Both the position numbers and the translations under genes were made by a program. A stretch of 38,627 nucleotides of DNA, from NCBI GenBank assembly GCA_017859955.1, contig JAFNAB010000032.1, positions 1 to 38,627 on the forward strand, written 5' to 3'. Below are positions 8,386-16,896 of this stretch, piece by piece; position 1 is the stretch's first letter; the number at the start of each line of letters is the position of its first letter. The notes under the pieces are model-generated. The model did not search any database. It had not been told where the DNA came from and was given only the letters and a program-made list of their open reading frames with translations. Source of the DNA: Holophagaceae bacterium. Its GTDB lineage: Bacteria; Acidobacteriota; Holophagae; Holophagales; Holophagaceae.

Positions 8386-9521
8386 GCCTGAGCGCCAAGC
8401 GTCTCTGGGGTGTCACCCTGCTGGGTCTGCTGGGCATCCTGGCAGTCTATTTCGTGGCCGGGCCCGCGCGGTTCTGGCTCAACTGGGTGCTGTGGTTCGT
8501 CTTCCTGCTCACCCTGGCCCTTGGGTCCATGTTCATGGTGGCCCTTGAACACCTGGTCTCCTCCCGCTGGAGCGTGCCCATCCGGCGCATTCCTGAGCGG
8601 CTGTCGACCCTGCTCCTGCCCCTGGTGCCGGTTGGCATGATCGCCCTGGGTGCTGTCCCGGTGCTCTACCCCGGGGCCCGCCCCGAAGCCCTGGCCAACA
8701 AGCTGCTGGCGGGGAAGGCCTTCTGGCTGGGACTGCCCTTTTTCTCACTGCGGGTGGCCCTGTGCTTCCTGGCCTGGCTGCTGGCCCTGAGTGTGCTGGT
8801 GAAGGGCTCTCTGCGCCAGGATGAGAGCCGGGATCCCCAGTTCAATGTCCGTGCCCGGCGCTTCGCACCCCTGGCCATGGCCTTTTTCGGGTTGGGGATC
8901 ACGGCGGTGGCCTTCGACTGGATCTCGGGGCTCGAGCCGGAGTGGTACAGCGATATCTTTGGCATCTACCTCTTTGCGGGGGCCTTCCTGTCCGCCCTCT
9001 CGGGCACCCTGCTCATGGTGCTCCACCTCCAGGGGCGGGGTCGGCTTCCGGAGGTGCGGAGGGATCATCTCTACAACCTGGGCGGCTTCATCTTCGCCTT
9101 CACGGTCTTCTGGGCCTACATCGGGTTCGCCCAGTACATGCTCATGTGGTACGCCGATCTGCCGGAGGAGGTGGTCTGGTACCAGAAGCGGACCCAGGGG
9201 GGCTGGCTGGCCGTCGTGATCCTCATGGGGCTCCTGCACTTCGTGATCCCCTTCTTCGCCCTGCTCACCCGGGATGCCAAGCAGGCGGGCCGCCGCCTCC
9301 ACTGGGTGGCCTGGTCCATGCTCGCGGCCCATATGCTGGACCTCTATTGGCTGATCTTCCCCGTTCTCATGCCGAACCCCGTCCTGTCCTGGCCGGAACT
9401 GAGCTTCGCCCTCTTCTTCCTGGGAGGGGCCTTCCTCTGGGTCCGCAGGGTCCGGGAGCTTGGGGCGGACCTGCCGGTGGGTGACGCCTTCCTGAAGCAG
9501 GGCTTGGAGTTCCGCCTATGA
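8382..9521 (+). CDS. actF: Alternative complex III subunit ActF, integral membrane protein
   Basis: Ten-helix membrane subunit, 379 aa, related to ActC and thought to share in quinol oxidation and energy coupling. Helices begin at LWGVTLLGLLGILAVYFV. Family-like stretches are AVAFDWISGLEPEWYSDIFG, GGFIFAFTVFWAYIGFAQYM, LMWYADLPEEVVWY and LHFVIPFFALLTRDAK. The ATG overlaps the actD stop (ATGA) and the stop overlaps the next cytochrome gene in the same way. Length and motifs are complete. Confidence 0.92.
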   Translation: MSLSAKRLWGVTLLGLLGILAVYFVAGPARFWLNWVLWFVFLLTLALGSMFMVALEHLVSSRWSVPIRRIPERLSTLLLPLVPVGMIALGAVPVLYPGARPEALANKLLAGKAFWLGLPFFSLRVALCFLAWLLALSVLVKGSLRQDESRDPQFNVRARRFAPLAMAFFGLGITAVAFDWISGLEPEWYSDIFGIYLFAGAFLSALSGTLLMVLHLQGRGRLPEVRRDHLYNLGGFIFAFTVFWAYIGFAQYMLMWYADLPEEVVWYQKRTQGGWLAVVILMGLLHFVIPFFALLTRDAKQAGRRLHWVAWSMLAAHMLDLYWLIFPVLMPNPVLSWPELSFALFFLGGAFLWVRRVRELGADLPVGDAFLKQGLEFRL

Positions 9522-10402
9522 TCGAGCGCTACCTCTCCCCCTCCGAACTCCGGCGACTGCTCTCCGCCCTGCTGGTGGTGGCGCTCTTCCTCTGCATCCT
9601 GACCCTTTTCGCCTTCCTCATCGTGCCCGGGACCCGCAACGCCAACGCTCCGGCGGCCGAGGTGCCTGTGGCTGCGCCCCAGGGCCAGTCCGGTTGGCTG
9701 GACCCCACGGCCTACCTGGCGGAGAAGGGGCGTACCGTTCCTCCCATCGATCCCAGGACCGTGATGAGCCCCAATCCCGAGCTGATGGCCCGGGGGAAGG
9801 CCATCTATGTCCAAACCTGCGCCACCTGCCACGGGGCGGAAGGGCAGGGGGACGGGCCCGGTGCCAAGGGGCTCAATCCTGCCCCCCGTCGATTCACTCA
9901 GAAGGAAGGCTGGAAGAATGGCCCGGGCATCCCGGCAATCTTCCAGACCCTGGAGAAGGGGGTTCCCGGATCCTCCATGGTCTCCTACAACTACCTCAGC
10001 AAGCGGGATCGCATGGCCCTGGTGCATGTGGTCCAGTCCCAGGGGCGCTTCGAGCGGGCTCCGGAGGACCCAAAGGCCTTGGAAGGTCTGGCCCGGCTCT
10101 TCGCCACCGCCGGGGAAACCATCCCGAACCGCGTTCCGGTGGCCAAGGCCCTGACCCTGATTGCGAAGGAGTCCCAGCCTGTTGCGAGGCTCGATCTCCG
10201 TGATCCGGCAGTCCGGGCTGCCGTCCTGGATCCCGAGCGGGCCGCCCAGACCTTGGCCCTCCTGCCGGGCTGGCGCCAGAGCTCTGAGCGCCTGGCTTCG
10301 GCCCTTTCCCAGGGTCTCCCTGGGAATGGCTTCTCTCCTGCGGTGGCCACCTACTCCCGGGAGGAGTGGGGGGCGCTGCACCGGGCCTTGGTGAAGCCAT
10401 GA
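9518..10402 (+). CDS. Membrane-anchored monoheme cytochrome c
   Basis: A protein of 294 aa with one N-terminal helix (about residues 13-36, LLSALLVVALFLCILTLFAF) and a class I cytochrome c domain carrying CATCHG near residues 102-107. A C-terminal region of about 120 residues has no recognisable motif. It sits between actF and the SCO gene with ATGA overlaps on both sides. The likely role is to carry electrons from alternative complex III to the heme c on CoxB, or to be an extra subunit of that supercomplex; this is inference from position. The C-terminal extension is longer than the usual small cytochrome. Confidence 0.85.
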   Translation: MIERYLSPSELRRLLSALLVVALFLCILTLFAFLIVPGTRNANAPAAEVPVAAPQGQSGWLDPTAYLAEKGRTVPPIDPRTVMSPNPELMARGKAIYVQTCATCHGAEGQGDGPGAKGLNPAPRRFTQKEGWKNGPGIPAIFQTLEKGVPGSSMVSYNYLSKRDRMALVHVVQSQGRFERAPEDPKALEGLARLFATAGETIPNRVPVAKALTLIAKESQPVARLDLRDPAVRAAVLDPERAAQTLALLPGWRQSSERLASALSQGLPGNGFSPAVATYSREEWGALHRALVKP

Positions 10403-11217
10403 AGCCCCTTTCCCTTTGGAGTCTTTCCATGAAACGGATGGCCTGGCTGCTGCCACTCTTCCTCAGCCTGGTTCCCCTCCAGGCCCAGAAGGCCTATACG
10501 CCGCTGGAGGCGGGGGTCGAGGAGAAGCTGGGCCAGCCAGTCCTGGCCGAGGTGGTGCTGAACGATGAAGACGGCAGGCCCGTCAAACTGGGGAGCCTCA
10601 TCGACAAGCCCACCATCCTCACCCTCAACTACTTCAGATGTTCCGGCATCTGCACGCCCCAGCTCATCGGGGTGCTGGAGGTGGCCAATCTGGTCCAGGC
10701 CGAGCCCGGCAAGGACTTCCAGATCATTACCGTCAGCTTCGATGAGCGGGATACTCCGGAAATGGCTTGGCAGAAGCGCAGCAACTTCCTCAAGGAAATG
10801 ACCCGGCCCTTCCCGCCCACGGCCTGGCGCTTCCTGACGGGCAAGGCCGCTGACACCAAAGCCGTCTGCGATTCGGTGGGCTTCCGATTCAAGCGGGAAG
10901 GGGACAGCTTCGCCCACGCCGGGGTGCTCATGATCCTATCGCCCAAGGGGAAGATCACACGCTACATGTACGGCGTGAACTATCTGCCAGCGGAGCTTCA
11001 AATGGCCATCACCGAGGCGGCCCGGGGCGAGGCCCGCCCCTCGGTCAACAAGTGGTTGAAGTTCTGCTACACCTCGGATCCGGCCGGGAAGAACTACGTG
11101 TTCAGCGCCACCCGCCTGGTGGCCGTCCTCACGATTCTCGCTGTCGCCCTTTTCGTCGCCGTCCTGGTCATTTCCAGCCGCCGCAAGTCCCGTCGCAACC
11201 ATGGGGATCGCCTATGA
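10399..11217 (+). CDS. SCO1/SenC-family copper chaperone
   Basis: Copper metallochaperone that helps assemble the CuA centre of CoxB, 272 aa. A signal/anchor segment (RMAWLLPLFLSLVPLQA) is followed by a thioredoxin-like domain with the copper ligands CSGIC and the distal His in DSFAHAG. A C-terminal hydrophobic helix (VAVLTILAVALFVAVLVI) and a basic tail suggest a second membrane anchor. The ATG at 10399 overlaps the cytochrome stop (ATGA); an internal ATG at 10429 directly before the hydrophobic segment is an alternative start. It lies directly ahead of coxA. Confidence 0.9.
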   Translation: MKPLSLWSLSMKRMAWLLPLFLSLVPLQAQKAYTPLEAGVEEKLGQPVLAEVVLNDEDGRPVKLGSLIDKPTILTLNYFRCSGICTPQLIGVLEVANLVQAEPGKDFQIITVSFDERDTPEMAWQKRSNFLKEMTRPFPPTAWRFLTGKAADTKAVCDSVGFRFKREGDSFAHAGVLMILSPKGKITRYMYGVNYLPAELQMAITEAARGEARPSVNKWLKFCYTSDPAGKNYVFSATRLVAVLTILAVALFVAVLVISSRRKSRRNHGDRL

Positions 11218-12839
11218 ACAGCAGCACCACTTCAGCCGATTTGGGCTTCCTCGTGGACGAGGGTCCCCGCAGAGGCCTGATGGCCTGGCTGACCTCCACG
11301 GACCACAAGCGCATCGGCATCCTCTACCTCTGGTCCATGCTGGCCTTCTTCATGGTGGGTGTCGGGGTAGGTGTCCTTATGCGCCTCGTGCAGTTGGATA
11401 CCTTTCACCACTTGGTGACGGCACGGACCTATAACGCCCTCTTCACGGTCCACGGCGTCATCATGATCTTCCTGTTCGTGGTGCCGGGGCTGCCCGCGGT
11501 CTTCGGCAACTTCTTCCTGCCCATCCTCATCGGGGCCAAGGACGTGGCCTTTCCCCGTCTGAACCTGGCGAGCTGGTATTTCTACATCGCCGGGGCCATC
11601 CTCGCCCTCCTCTCCCTTTTCACCGGGGGCGGGGCGCCGGACACCGGGTGGACCTTCTACGCCCCCTTCAGTCTCCAGACCGGCACCAATGTCACCCTGG
11701 CGGTCTTCGCGGCCTTCATCCTGGGCTTCTCCAGCATGCTGACCGGCATCAACTTCATCACCACCATCCACCGCCTGCGGGCTCCAGGGATGTCCTGGTT
11801 CCGCATGCCCCTCTTCTGCTGGTCCCTGTACTCCACCTCCTGGATCCAGATCCTGGCCACCCCGGTACTGGCCATCACCCTGATCCTCGTGATGCTGGAG
11901 CGCATTTTCGGCATCGGCATCTTCGACCCCACCAAGGGGGGCGATCCGCTCCTCTACCAGCATCTCTTCTGGATCTACAGCCACCCGGCGGTCTACATCA
12001 TGATCCTGCCGGCCATGGGGGCCATTTCGGAGATCATGCCCACCTTCAGTCGCAAGCCCATCTTCGGGTACACGGCCATCGCCTTCTCCAGCATGAGCAT
12101 CGCCGGGGTCGGGAGCCTGGTATGGGCCCACCACATGTTCACCAGCGGCATGAGTGAGTTCGCCAACATGGTCTTCTCGCTCCTGACGATGATCGTGGCC
12201 ATTCCCAGCGCCATCAAGGTGTTCAACTGGGTCAGCACCCTCTACAAGGGCTCCATCGACGTCCAGCCCCCTCTCTTCTACGCCCTCACCTTCATCTTCC
12301 TCTTCTGCATCGGGGGACTCACCGGGGTCATGCAGGGGGCCCTTTCCATCAATGTCCATGTCCACGACACCTACTTCATCGTGGGGCACTTCCATTACGT
12401 GATGTTCGGCGGGACGGGCTTTGCCTTCTTTGCGGCCCTGCTCTACTGGTTCCCCAAGATGTTCGGGCGGATGTATTCCAAGAAGCTCATCATCGCGGCC
12501 TGGTTCCCCCTCTTTGTGGGCTTCAACATGCTCTACTTCGGCATGCTGGTATTGGGAATGCAGGGCATGCCCCGCCGCTACTTTGAGCATCTGCCCATGT
12601 TTCACGCTGGGCACCAGGTGGTCACGGTGGGCTCCTGGCTTCTGGCCCTGGGTCTGGTGATCTATCTGGTGGCCCTGATCTGGGCGGCCCGGAAGGGGCC
12701 TCGCGCCGAGGGGAATCCCTGGGGCGGCGTGACCCTGGAATGGACACTGCCATCCCCTCCCATCAAGGAGAATTTTGAGGAGATCCCGGTAATCGACCAT
12801 GGCCCCTACGAGTTCCGGAAGGGAGGTCACCATGGTTGA
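11214..12839 (+). CDS. coxA: Cytochrome c oxidase subunit I, A2 (caa3) type
   Basis: Catalytic heme-copper subunit, 541 aa, twelve helices. Heme and CuB ligands are visible: H in VHGVIMIFLF, YSHPAVYIM (His with its cross-linked Tyr), WAHHMFTSGM (HH), and HVHDTYFIVGHFHYV. The D-channel Glu of the usual GHPEVY motif is replaced; YSHPAVY is the hallmark of the A2 subfamily, where a Tyr-Ser pair takes over proton delivery. The K-channel Lys is kept in PSAIKVF, and the D-channel entrance in NFFLPILIGAKD. The ATG at 11214 overlaps the SCO stop; upstream in-frame sequence only overlaps the SCO gene. The stop overlaps coxC by 8 nt. Confidence 0.95.
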   Translation: MNSSTTSADLGFLVDEGPRRGLMAWLTSTDHKRIGILYLWSMLAFFMVGVGVGVLMRLVQLDTFHHLVTARTYNALFTVHGVIMIFLFVVPGLPAVFGNFFLPILIGAKDVAFPRLNLASWYFYIAGAILALLSLFTGGGAPDTGWTFYAPFSLQTGTNVTLAVFAAFILGFSSMLTGINFITTIHRLRAPGMSWFRMPLFCWSLYSTSWIQILATPVLAITLILVMLERIFGIGIFDPTKGGDPLLYQHLFWIYSHPAVYIMILPAMGAISEIMPTFSRKPIFGYTAIAFSSMSIAGVGSLVWAHHMFTSGMSEFANMVFSLLTMIVAIPSAIKVFNWVSTLYKGSIDVQPPLFYALTFIFLFCIGGLTGVMQGALSINVHVHDTYFIVGHFHYVMFGGTGFAFFAALLYWFPKMFGRMYSKKLIIAAWFPLFVGFNMLYFGMLVLGMQGMPRRYFEHLPMFHAGHQVVTVGSWLLALGLVIYLVALIWAARKGPRAEGNPWGGVTLEWTLPSPPIKENFEEIPVIDHGPYEFRKGGHHG

Positions 12840-13241
12840 GCATCGGGACGATTTCGGTTCCAAGCTGGGCATGTGGCTCTTCCTGGTGACGGAGATCCTG
12901 CTCTTTGGTGGATTATTTATAGCTTATTCCTATATGCGGGCCCGCTATCCGGTGGAGTTCCACCATGCCGGGGCTGAGCTCAATGCCACCCTGGGCGTGA
13001 CCAATACCTTCATCCTGCTGACCAGCAGCCTCAGCATGGCCCTCGGCATCGTGGCCATGCAGCGGGGGCAGGAACTCTGGTCCAGGATCCTGGTGGGGTG
13101 CACGGTGCTTCTGGGCCTGGTCTTCCTCTGCATCAAGGGGATCGAATGGGCGACACCCTCCTGGAAAACGGCGGCCTCTATTGGCATCTGGTGGATGTCA
13201 TCTGGATCTTCCTGCTTCCCCTCTTCTACCTGGCGGCTTGA
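12832..13241 (+). pseudogene. coxC: Cytochrome c oxidase subunit III, internally deleted and frameshifted
   Basis: The N-terminal half is ordinary subunit III: MVEHRDDFGSKLGMWLFLVT, a second helix (NTFILLTSSLSMALGIVAM) and a third ending CIKGIEW. After about nt 13149 the frame no longer matches the family and would read out of frame to a stop at 13320. The genuine C-terminus appears in the next frame, from about 13149 to 13241, as GDTLLENGGLYWHLVDVIWI and then FLLPLFYLAA, with its TGA directly before the subunit IV ATG at 13242. The segment normally between (FEYYHK to the helix pair before ENVGLYWHLVD, roughly 70-75 residues) is absent. Either coxC is inactivated or DNA was lost in assembly. 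Confidence 0.85.
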
Positions 13242-13535
13242 ATGGATACCTCCCATCCCTCCTCCGAGCACGGCCACCCCGGCTACGGCACCTTCATCGC
13301 GGTCTGGGTCTGCCTGGTGATTTTCACCCTCGCCCTGGTGGGCCTCAGCCACCTGGGGCAGGGGGCCGCCGTATGGGGGCTGCTCACGCTGACCCCCCTC
13401 AAGGCAGCGCTGGTCTTCTACTTCTTCATGCACCTGCGCTATGAGGGCCCCCTGCTCAAGGGGGTGGTCTTTGTGGCCCTGGGCACCCTGCTGATCTTTT
13501 TCGCGCTCATGTTTTCCGATGTGGCGTTTCGCTAG
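13242..13535 (+). CDS. Cytochrome c oxidase subunit IV (prokaryotic small subunit)
   Basis: A protein of 97 aa with three hydrophobic helices (FIAVWVCLVIFTLALVGL, LLTLTPLKAALVFYFFMHL, LLKGVVFVALGTLLIFFALM). KAALVFYFFMHLRYE is the family signature of the small accessory subunit of bacterial caa3 oxidases. Its ATG follows immediately after the true coxC stop (TGA-ATG), and coxB follows 8 nt downstream. The exact role of this subunit is poorly defined; it is thought to help assembly or stability. Confidence 0.85.
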   Translation: MDTSHPSSEHGHPGYGTFIAVWVCLVIFTLALVGLSHLGQGAAVWGLLTLTPLKAALVFYFFMHLRYEGPLLKGVVFVALGTLLIFFALMFSDVAFR

Positions 13536-13543
13536 GAGGTCCC

Positions 13544-14500
13544 ATGGACTGGATGACCCAAGCCTCGACCTCGGCCCAGCGCTCAGACCTCGTTTTCCTG
13601 GCTGTGCTGGGGATTTCTGTCCTGGTACTGCTGATCATTACCCTGGCCATGATCTATTTTGTGATCCGGTACAGCCGGAAGCGGCACCCTGTCGCGGATC
13701 AGATCGAGGGAAGCACCCCACTGGAAATCACCTGGACGGTCATCACCGGAGCGATCTTCCTGGCGATCTTCTACTTCGGTTGGACCAACTTCGACTACAT
13801 GCGCTCCGCCCCCAGGGATTCCATGGTGGTGGAGGCAACAGGTCGCCAGTGGAGCTGGTCCTTCAAATACCCCAACGGCAAGCAGACCGGGGTGCTCTAT
13901 GCCGTGCTGGGCAAACCCATGAAGGTGGAGATCCGGTCCGCCGATGTGATCCACGGATTCTTTGTCCCGGCCTTCCGTCTCAAGATGGATGCGGTGCCCG
14001 GGAGGGTGAACACCACCTGGTTCGAACCCACCAAGCTGGGGGCCTTCGATATCGAGTGCACGGTCATCTGCGGTGTGAGCCATTCGGTGATGCTCTCCAA
14101 GGTCGTGGTGGTGTCCGAGGATGAGTTCAAGGCCTGGTACTTCGGGGACGAGAGCGCCCCCGAACCTGGGCGGAAAGCCCTGGCCCAGGGATCCACGGCA
14201 CCTCCCCAGGCCATGGACCCTGGCATCAAGGTCATGCAGGCCAATGACTGCCTCTCCTGCCACTCCCTGGATGGCACGCCCATGGTGGCGCCCACCTTCA
14301 AGGGGATGCTGGGACGCAAGGAGGAGATCCTGATCGACGGAAAGCCGCGCCAGGTGGTGGTGGACGAGGCCCAGATCCGGAAGGCCATTCTGGATCCCCA
14401 GGCCCAGCCGGTTCGGGGTTATCCACCCTCCATGCCCCCTTACGCCCTGGATGCCAAGGACCTGGACGCCGTGGTCGCCACCATCAAGGGCGCCAGGTGA
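13544..14500 (+). CDS. coxB: Cytochrome c oxidase subunit II with fused heme c (caa3 type)
   Basis: Electron-entry subunit, 318 aa. Two N-terminal helices (about 18-42 and 63-80) precede a cupredoxin domain with the CuA site: H in VIHGFFVPAF, then CTVICGVSHSVM. The Cys, Cys, His and Met ligands are kept, but the usual CAEYCG is CTVICG, so the Glu that donates only its backbone carbonyl is Val. A C-terminal cytochrome c domain has CLSCH near residue 239 and a candidate axial Met in YPPSMPPY. The start has AGGAGG just upstream. CoxB comes last among the cox genes, whereas it is usually first; it overlaps cyoE by GTGA. Confidence 0.94.
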   Translation: MDWMTQASTSAQRSDLVFLAVLGISVLVLLIITLAMIYFVIRYSRKRHPVADQIEGSTPLEITWTVITGAIFLAIFYFGWTNFDYMRSAPRDSMVVEATGRQWSWSFKYPNGKQTGVLYAVLGKPMKVEIRSADVIHGFFVPAFRLKMDAVPGRVNTTWFEPTKLGAFDIECTVICGVSHSVMLSKVVVVSEDEFKAWYFGDESAPEPGRKALAQGSTAPPQAMDPGIKVMQANDCLSCHSLDGTPMVAPTFKGMLGRKEEILIDGKPRQVVVDEAQIRKAILDPQAQPVRGYPPSMPPYALDAKDLDAVVATIKGAR

Positions 14501-15399
14501 AGGGCTATCGCTTGGACTCCCTGGCCGTCCTTCCTGCGGAAGGGGGGTTGAGCCTCCTCCGCCATTGGGCAGTCCTGACCAAACTGCCCATCGCCCTGGC
14601 CTCTGCCCTCACGGCCCTCATTGGGTACCGCCTGGCTGGGAGTGCCTGGGGTGGGGGCTGCCTCGCCCTTGCTGGGGCCACCCTCCTCCTGGCCATGGGA
14701 GCCGCCGGACTGAACGAGATTCAGGAGCGCGCCTTCGATGCGCAGATGGAGCGGACACGGCATCGACCACTGCCCTGCGGAAGGATATCCCTGGCCGGGG
14801 CCTGGATCGGGGTCGGGGTCTTGGTGGCCGCAGGCCTGGGGGGGCTGGCCTGCTTTGGTTTGGGCCCCGCCTTGGCGGGCCTGCTGACCCTGGTCTGGTA
14901 CAACGGCGTATACACGCCCATGAAGCGGCGAACGCCCTGGGCGGTCCTTCCGGGGGCCCTTGTGGGCGCCATTCCCCCTTTTATCGGATGGATGGCGGCC
15001 GGTCGATGGCCCTTCGAGGCTTCGGTCCTGGCTTTCGGGCTCCTGATCTTCCTCTGGCAGGTGCCCCATTTTTGGGCTCTCGTGCTCATGTATCGTCAGG
15101 ACTATGCCCGGGGGGGATTTCCAACCCTGGATCAGAGGCTTTCTGGACGAGGCTTGGCGCGCCTGACCTTCGTCTGGATCCTCCTCCTGGCCTCCGCCTC
15201 CGCCATGATCCCCGTCGCTGGGCTGGTCCTCAGCCCAATGGGTTTGACGCTTCTGGGCCTGGCCAATCTGATCCTTCTGGGGGGTGGCCGGGAGCTTTTT
15301 CTGGACGAGCCCCGAGAGGGCAGGGCGATGTTTCACGCCGTAAACGTTTACGCCCTCATGGTCGCGGCCCTGCTCCTGTTGGAGCCCTGGCTCCGCTGA
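14497..15399 (+). CDS. cyoE: Protoheme IX farnesyltransferase (heme O synthase)
   Basis: UbiA-family prenyltransferase that farnesylates heme B to heme O for the oxidase, 300 aa, about eight or nine membrane helices. The prenyl-diphosphate motif reads NEIQERAFDAQMERTRHRPL; the first two Asp of the common NDxxDxxxD form are Glu here, while the third Asp and the RTxxRPL part are kept. The second conserved loop is YTPMKRRTPWAVLPGALVG. The start is GTG, overlapping the coxB stop. The gene ends the respiratory operon and abuts the convergent pilT stop with no spacer. No heme A synthase (CtaA) gene is seen in the window. Confidence 0.92.
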   Translation: MKGYRLDSLAVLPAEGGLSLLRHWAVLTKLPIALASALTALIGYRLAGSAWGGGCLALAGATLLLAMGAAGLNEIQERAFDAQMERTRHRPLPCGRISLAGAWIGVGVLVAAGLGGLACFGLGPALAGLLTLVWYNGVYTPMKRRTPWAVLPGALVGAIPPFIGWMAAGRWPFEASVLAFGLLIFLWQVPHFWALVLMYRQDYARGGFPTLDQRLSGRGLARLTFVWILLLASASAMIPVAGLVLSPMGLTLLGLANLILLGGGRELFLDEPREGRAMFHAVNVYALMVAALLLLEPWLR

Positions 15400-16671
15400 T
15401 CAGCGTCCCAGGGGGATCTTGAAGTCCGGTGGCAGTGGCGGCTGCTGAGGGGAGATCTGGGTCGGCACCGGGGGAGGGTTGCCCAGGGGCGGCGGGACGG
15501 CGACGGGTGGCGCCGCCAGGGAGCCACCCGCTTCCCGGCCGCTGCCGGAGCTGATGGCCATGCCGCGTTCCATGTTGGAGCGGGACATGTCGGCCGTGGA
15601 GTTGATGCCTTCGAGCTTGAGCTTGAATTCGCCGACGTTCGTGGCCCGCTTCAGGGCCTCCTCGACGGTGATGAGCCCTTCGCCCAGGAGGAAGTAGAGG
15701 CTCTGGTCGAAGGTCTGCATGCCGTACTGGCTGGTGCCCTGGGCAATGACATCCCGGAGTCCCTTGGTCTTGTCCTTGTCCTCGATGCAGGCCCGGACGG
15801 TTTCGGTGGCGATCAGCAGTTCCACGGCGGGGACCCGGCCCTGGCCGTCGGCTCGGGGGACGAGGCGTTGGCTTACCACGGCCTTGAGAACCTGGGAGAG
15901 CTGCAGGCGGATCTGCTTCTGGTGGTGGGGCGGGAAGACCGAGATGATGCGGTTGATGGTTTCCGTGGCATCCAGGGTGTGGAGGGTCGAGAAGACCAGA
16001 TGGCCGGTCTCGGCGGCGTGGATGGCGGTTTCGATGGTCTCGAAGTCGCGCATTTCGCCCACGAGGATGACGTCCGGATCCTGGCGAAGCGCGGCCCGCA
16101 AGGCGGTGGCGAAGCTCTTGCAGTCCGCTTCCACTTCGCGTTGGTTGACGATGGACATGTTGTCCCGGTGCAGATACTCGATGGGGTCCTCAATGGTGAG
16201 GATGTGCTCGCTGCGGGTCGCGTTGATCAGATCGATCATGGCCGCCAGGGTGGTGGACTTGCCGGAGCCGGTGGTGCCGGTCACCAGCACCAGGCCGCGC
16301 TGTTCTTCGCAGATCCTGGTGAGGGCCTTGGGCAGCATCAGGTCCTCGATGCTGAAAATGCGCCTGGGAATGACCCGGAGCACCATGCCCACGGTTCCCC
16401 GCTGGTTGAAGATGTTGCACCGGAAGCGACCCAGGGCCGGCACCGAGTAGGCGATATCCAAATCCAGATTTTCCTTGAACTTGGACTTCTGCCGCTCTGA
16501 AGCCATGATGCTGTAGGCCATGGCGATGGTGTCTTCCTGGACCAGCTTCTTGAACTGGGTGAGCGGGGTCAATCGACCCTTGACCCGGGCGATGGGATAG
16601 TTGCCCACCTTGAGATGGAGGTCGGATCCGCCAAGGTCCACAACGGTGGTGAGCAGCTCATTGATGTGCAT
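15400..16671 (-). CDS. PilT-family twitching motility ATPase with proline-rich tail
   Basis: Hexameric ATPase for retraction of type IV pili, 423 aa. The N-terminal PAS-like region (INELLTTVVDLGGSDLHLKV) precedes the RecA-like core: Walker A GTTGSGKST (residues 132-140), Asp box TIEDPIEYLH, Walker B VGEMRDFETI and His box ETGHLVFSTLHT. The AIRNLIRE motif of classic PilT is GLRDVIAQG, so it could be a PilU or a second PilT paralogue. After residue about 365 comes a low-complexity tail rich in Pro (AAPPVAVPPPLGNPPP), longer than the usual 345-380 aa family. The ATG at 16671 has GGAG at 6 bases; a TTG at 16695 is a weaker alternative. Confidence 0.88.
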   Translation of the reverse strand: MHINELLTTVVDLGGSDLHLKVGNYPIARVKGRLTPLTQFKKLVQEDTIAMAYSIMASERQKSKFKENLDLDIAYSVPALGRFRCNIFNQRGTVGMVLRVIPRRIFSIEDLMLPKALTRICEEQRGLVLVTGTTGSGKSTTLAAMIDLINATRSEHILTIEDPIEYLHRDNMSIVNQREVEADCKSFATALRAALRQDPDVILVGEMRDFETIETAIHAAETGHLVFSTLHTLDATETINRIISVFPPHHQKQIRLQLSQVLKAVVSQRLVPRADGQGRVPAVELLIATETVRACIEDKDKTKGLRDVIAQGTSQYGMQTFDQSLYFLLGEGLITVEEALKRATNVGEFKLKLEGINSTADMSRSNMERGMAISSGSGREAGGSLAAPPVAVPPPLGNPPPVPTQISPQQPPLPPDFKIPLGR

Positions 16672-16723
16672 GGCGAACTCCGTGTGACTGGGCAATTTGA
16701 AGATTCAACGGGTGATGATCCCC

Positions 16724-16751
16724 ATTTTATGCCAGGAAGGTGGCAGGCCAA
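16724..16751 (-). promoter_or_regulatory. Candidate sigma-70 promoter for the pilT-type gene
   Basis: On the minus strand, TTGGCC (16751-16746), a 16-bp spacer and TAAAAT (16729-16724) form a reasonable -35/-10 pair about 50 nt upstream of the pilT-type ATG, in the spacer divergent from typA. Confidence 0.4.
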
Positions 16752-16805
16752 GTGAAAAGGCTTACCTGATTTACAGAATCCTTTCTCGGCTTTTTTGTCT
16801 TCCGC

Positions 16806-16814
16806 TGGTAAAAT
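16806..16814 (+). promoter_or_regulatory. Candidate extended -10 promoter for typA
   Basis: TGG-TAAAAT has the TGn extension directly before a -10 hexamer, about 80 nt upstream of the typA ATG. No good -35 is visible at 16-18 bp, so it would rely on the extended element. Confidence 0.3.
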
Positions 16815-16896
16815 CAGGGGTTCGGCCAGTCCAAGGCTGGCGGTGCCCCCCCGATGTGGGGGTGGTTCGGCGCGGCCCGTTCTTTCCAGGAAACGC

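Noticed and set aside
13149..13320. Reading coxC as a naturally short 162-residue protein ending at 13320
   Set aside because: The sequence after GIEW is Ser/Pro-rich and non-hydrophobic, and genuine subunit III C-terminal sequence is present in the other frame.
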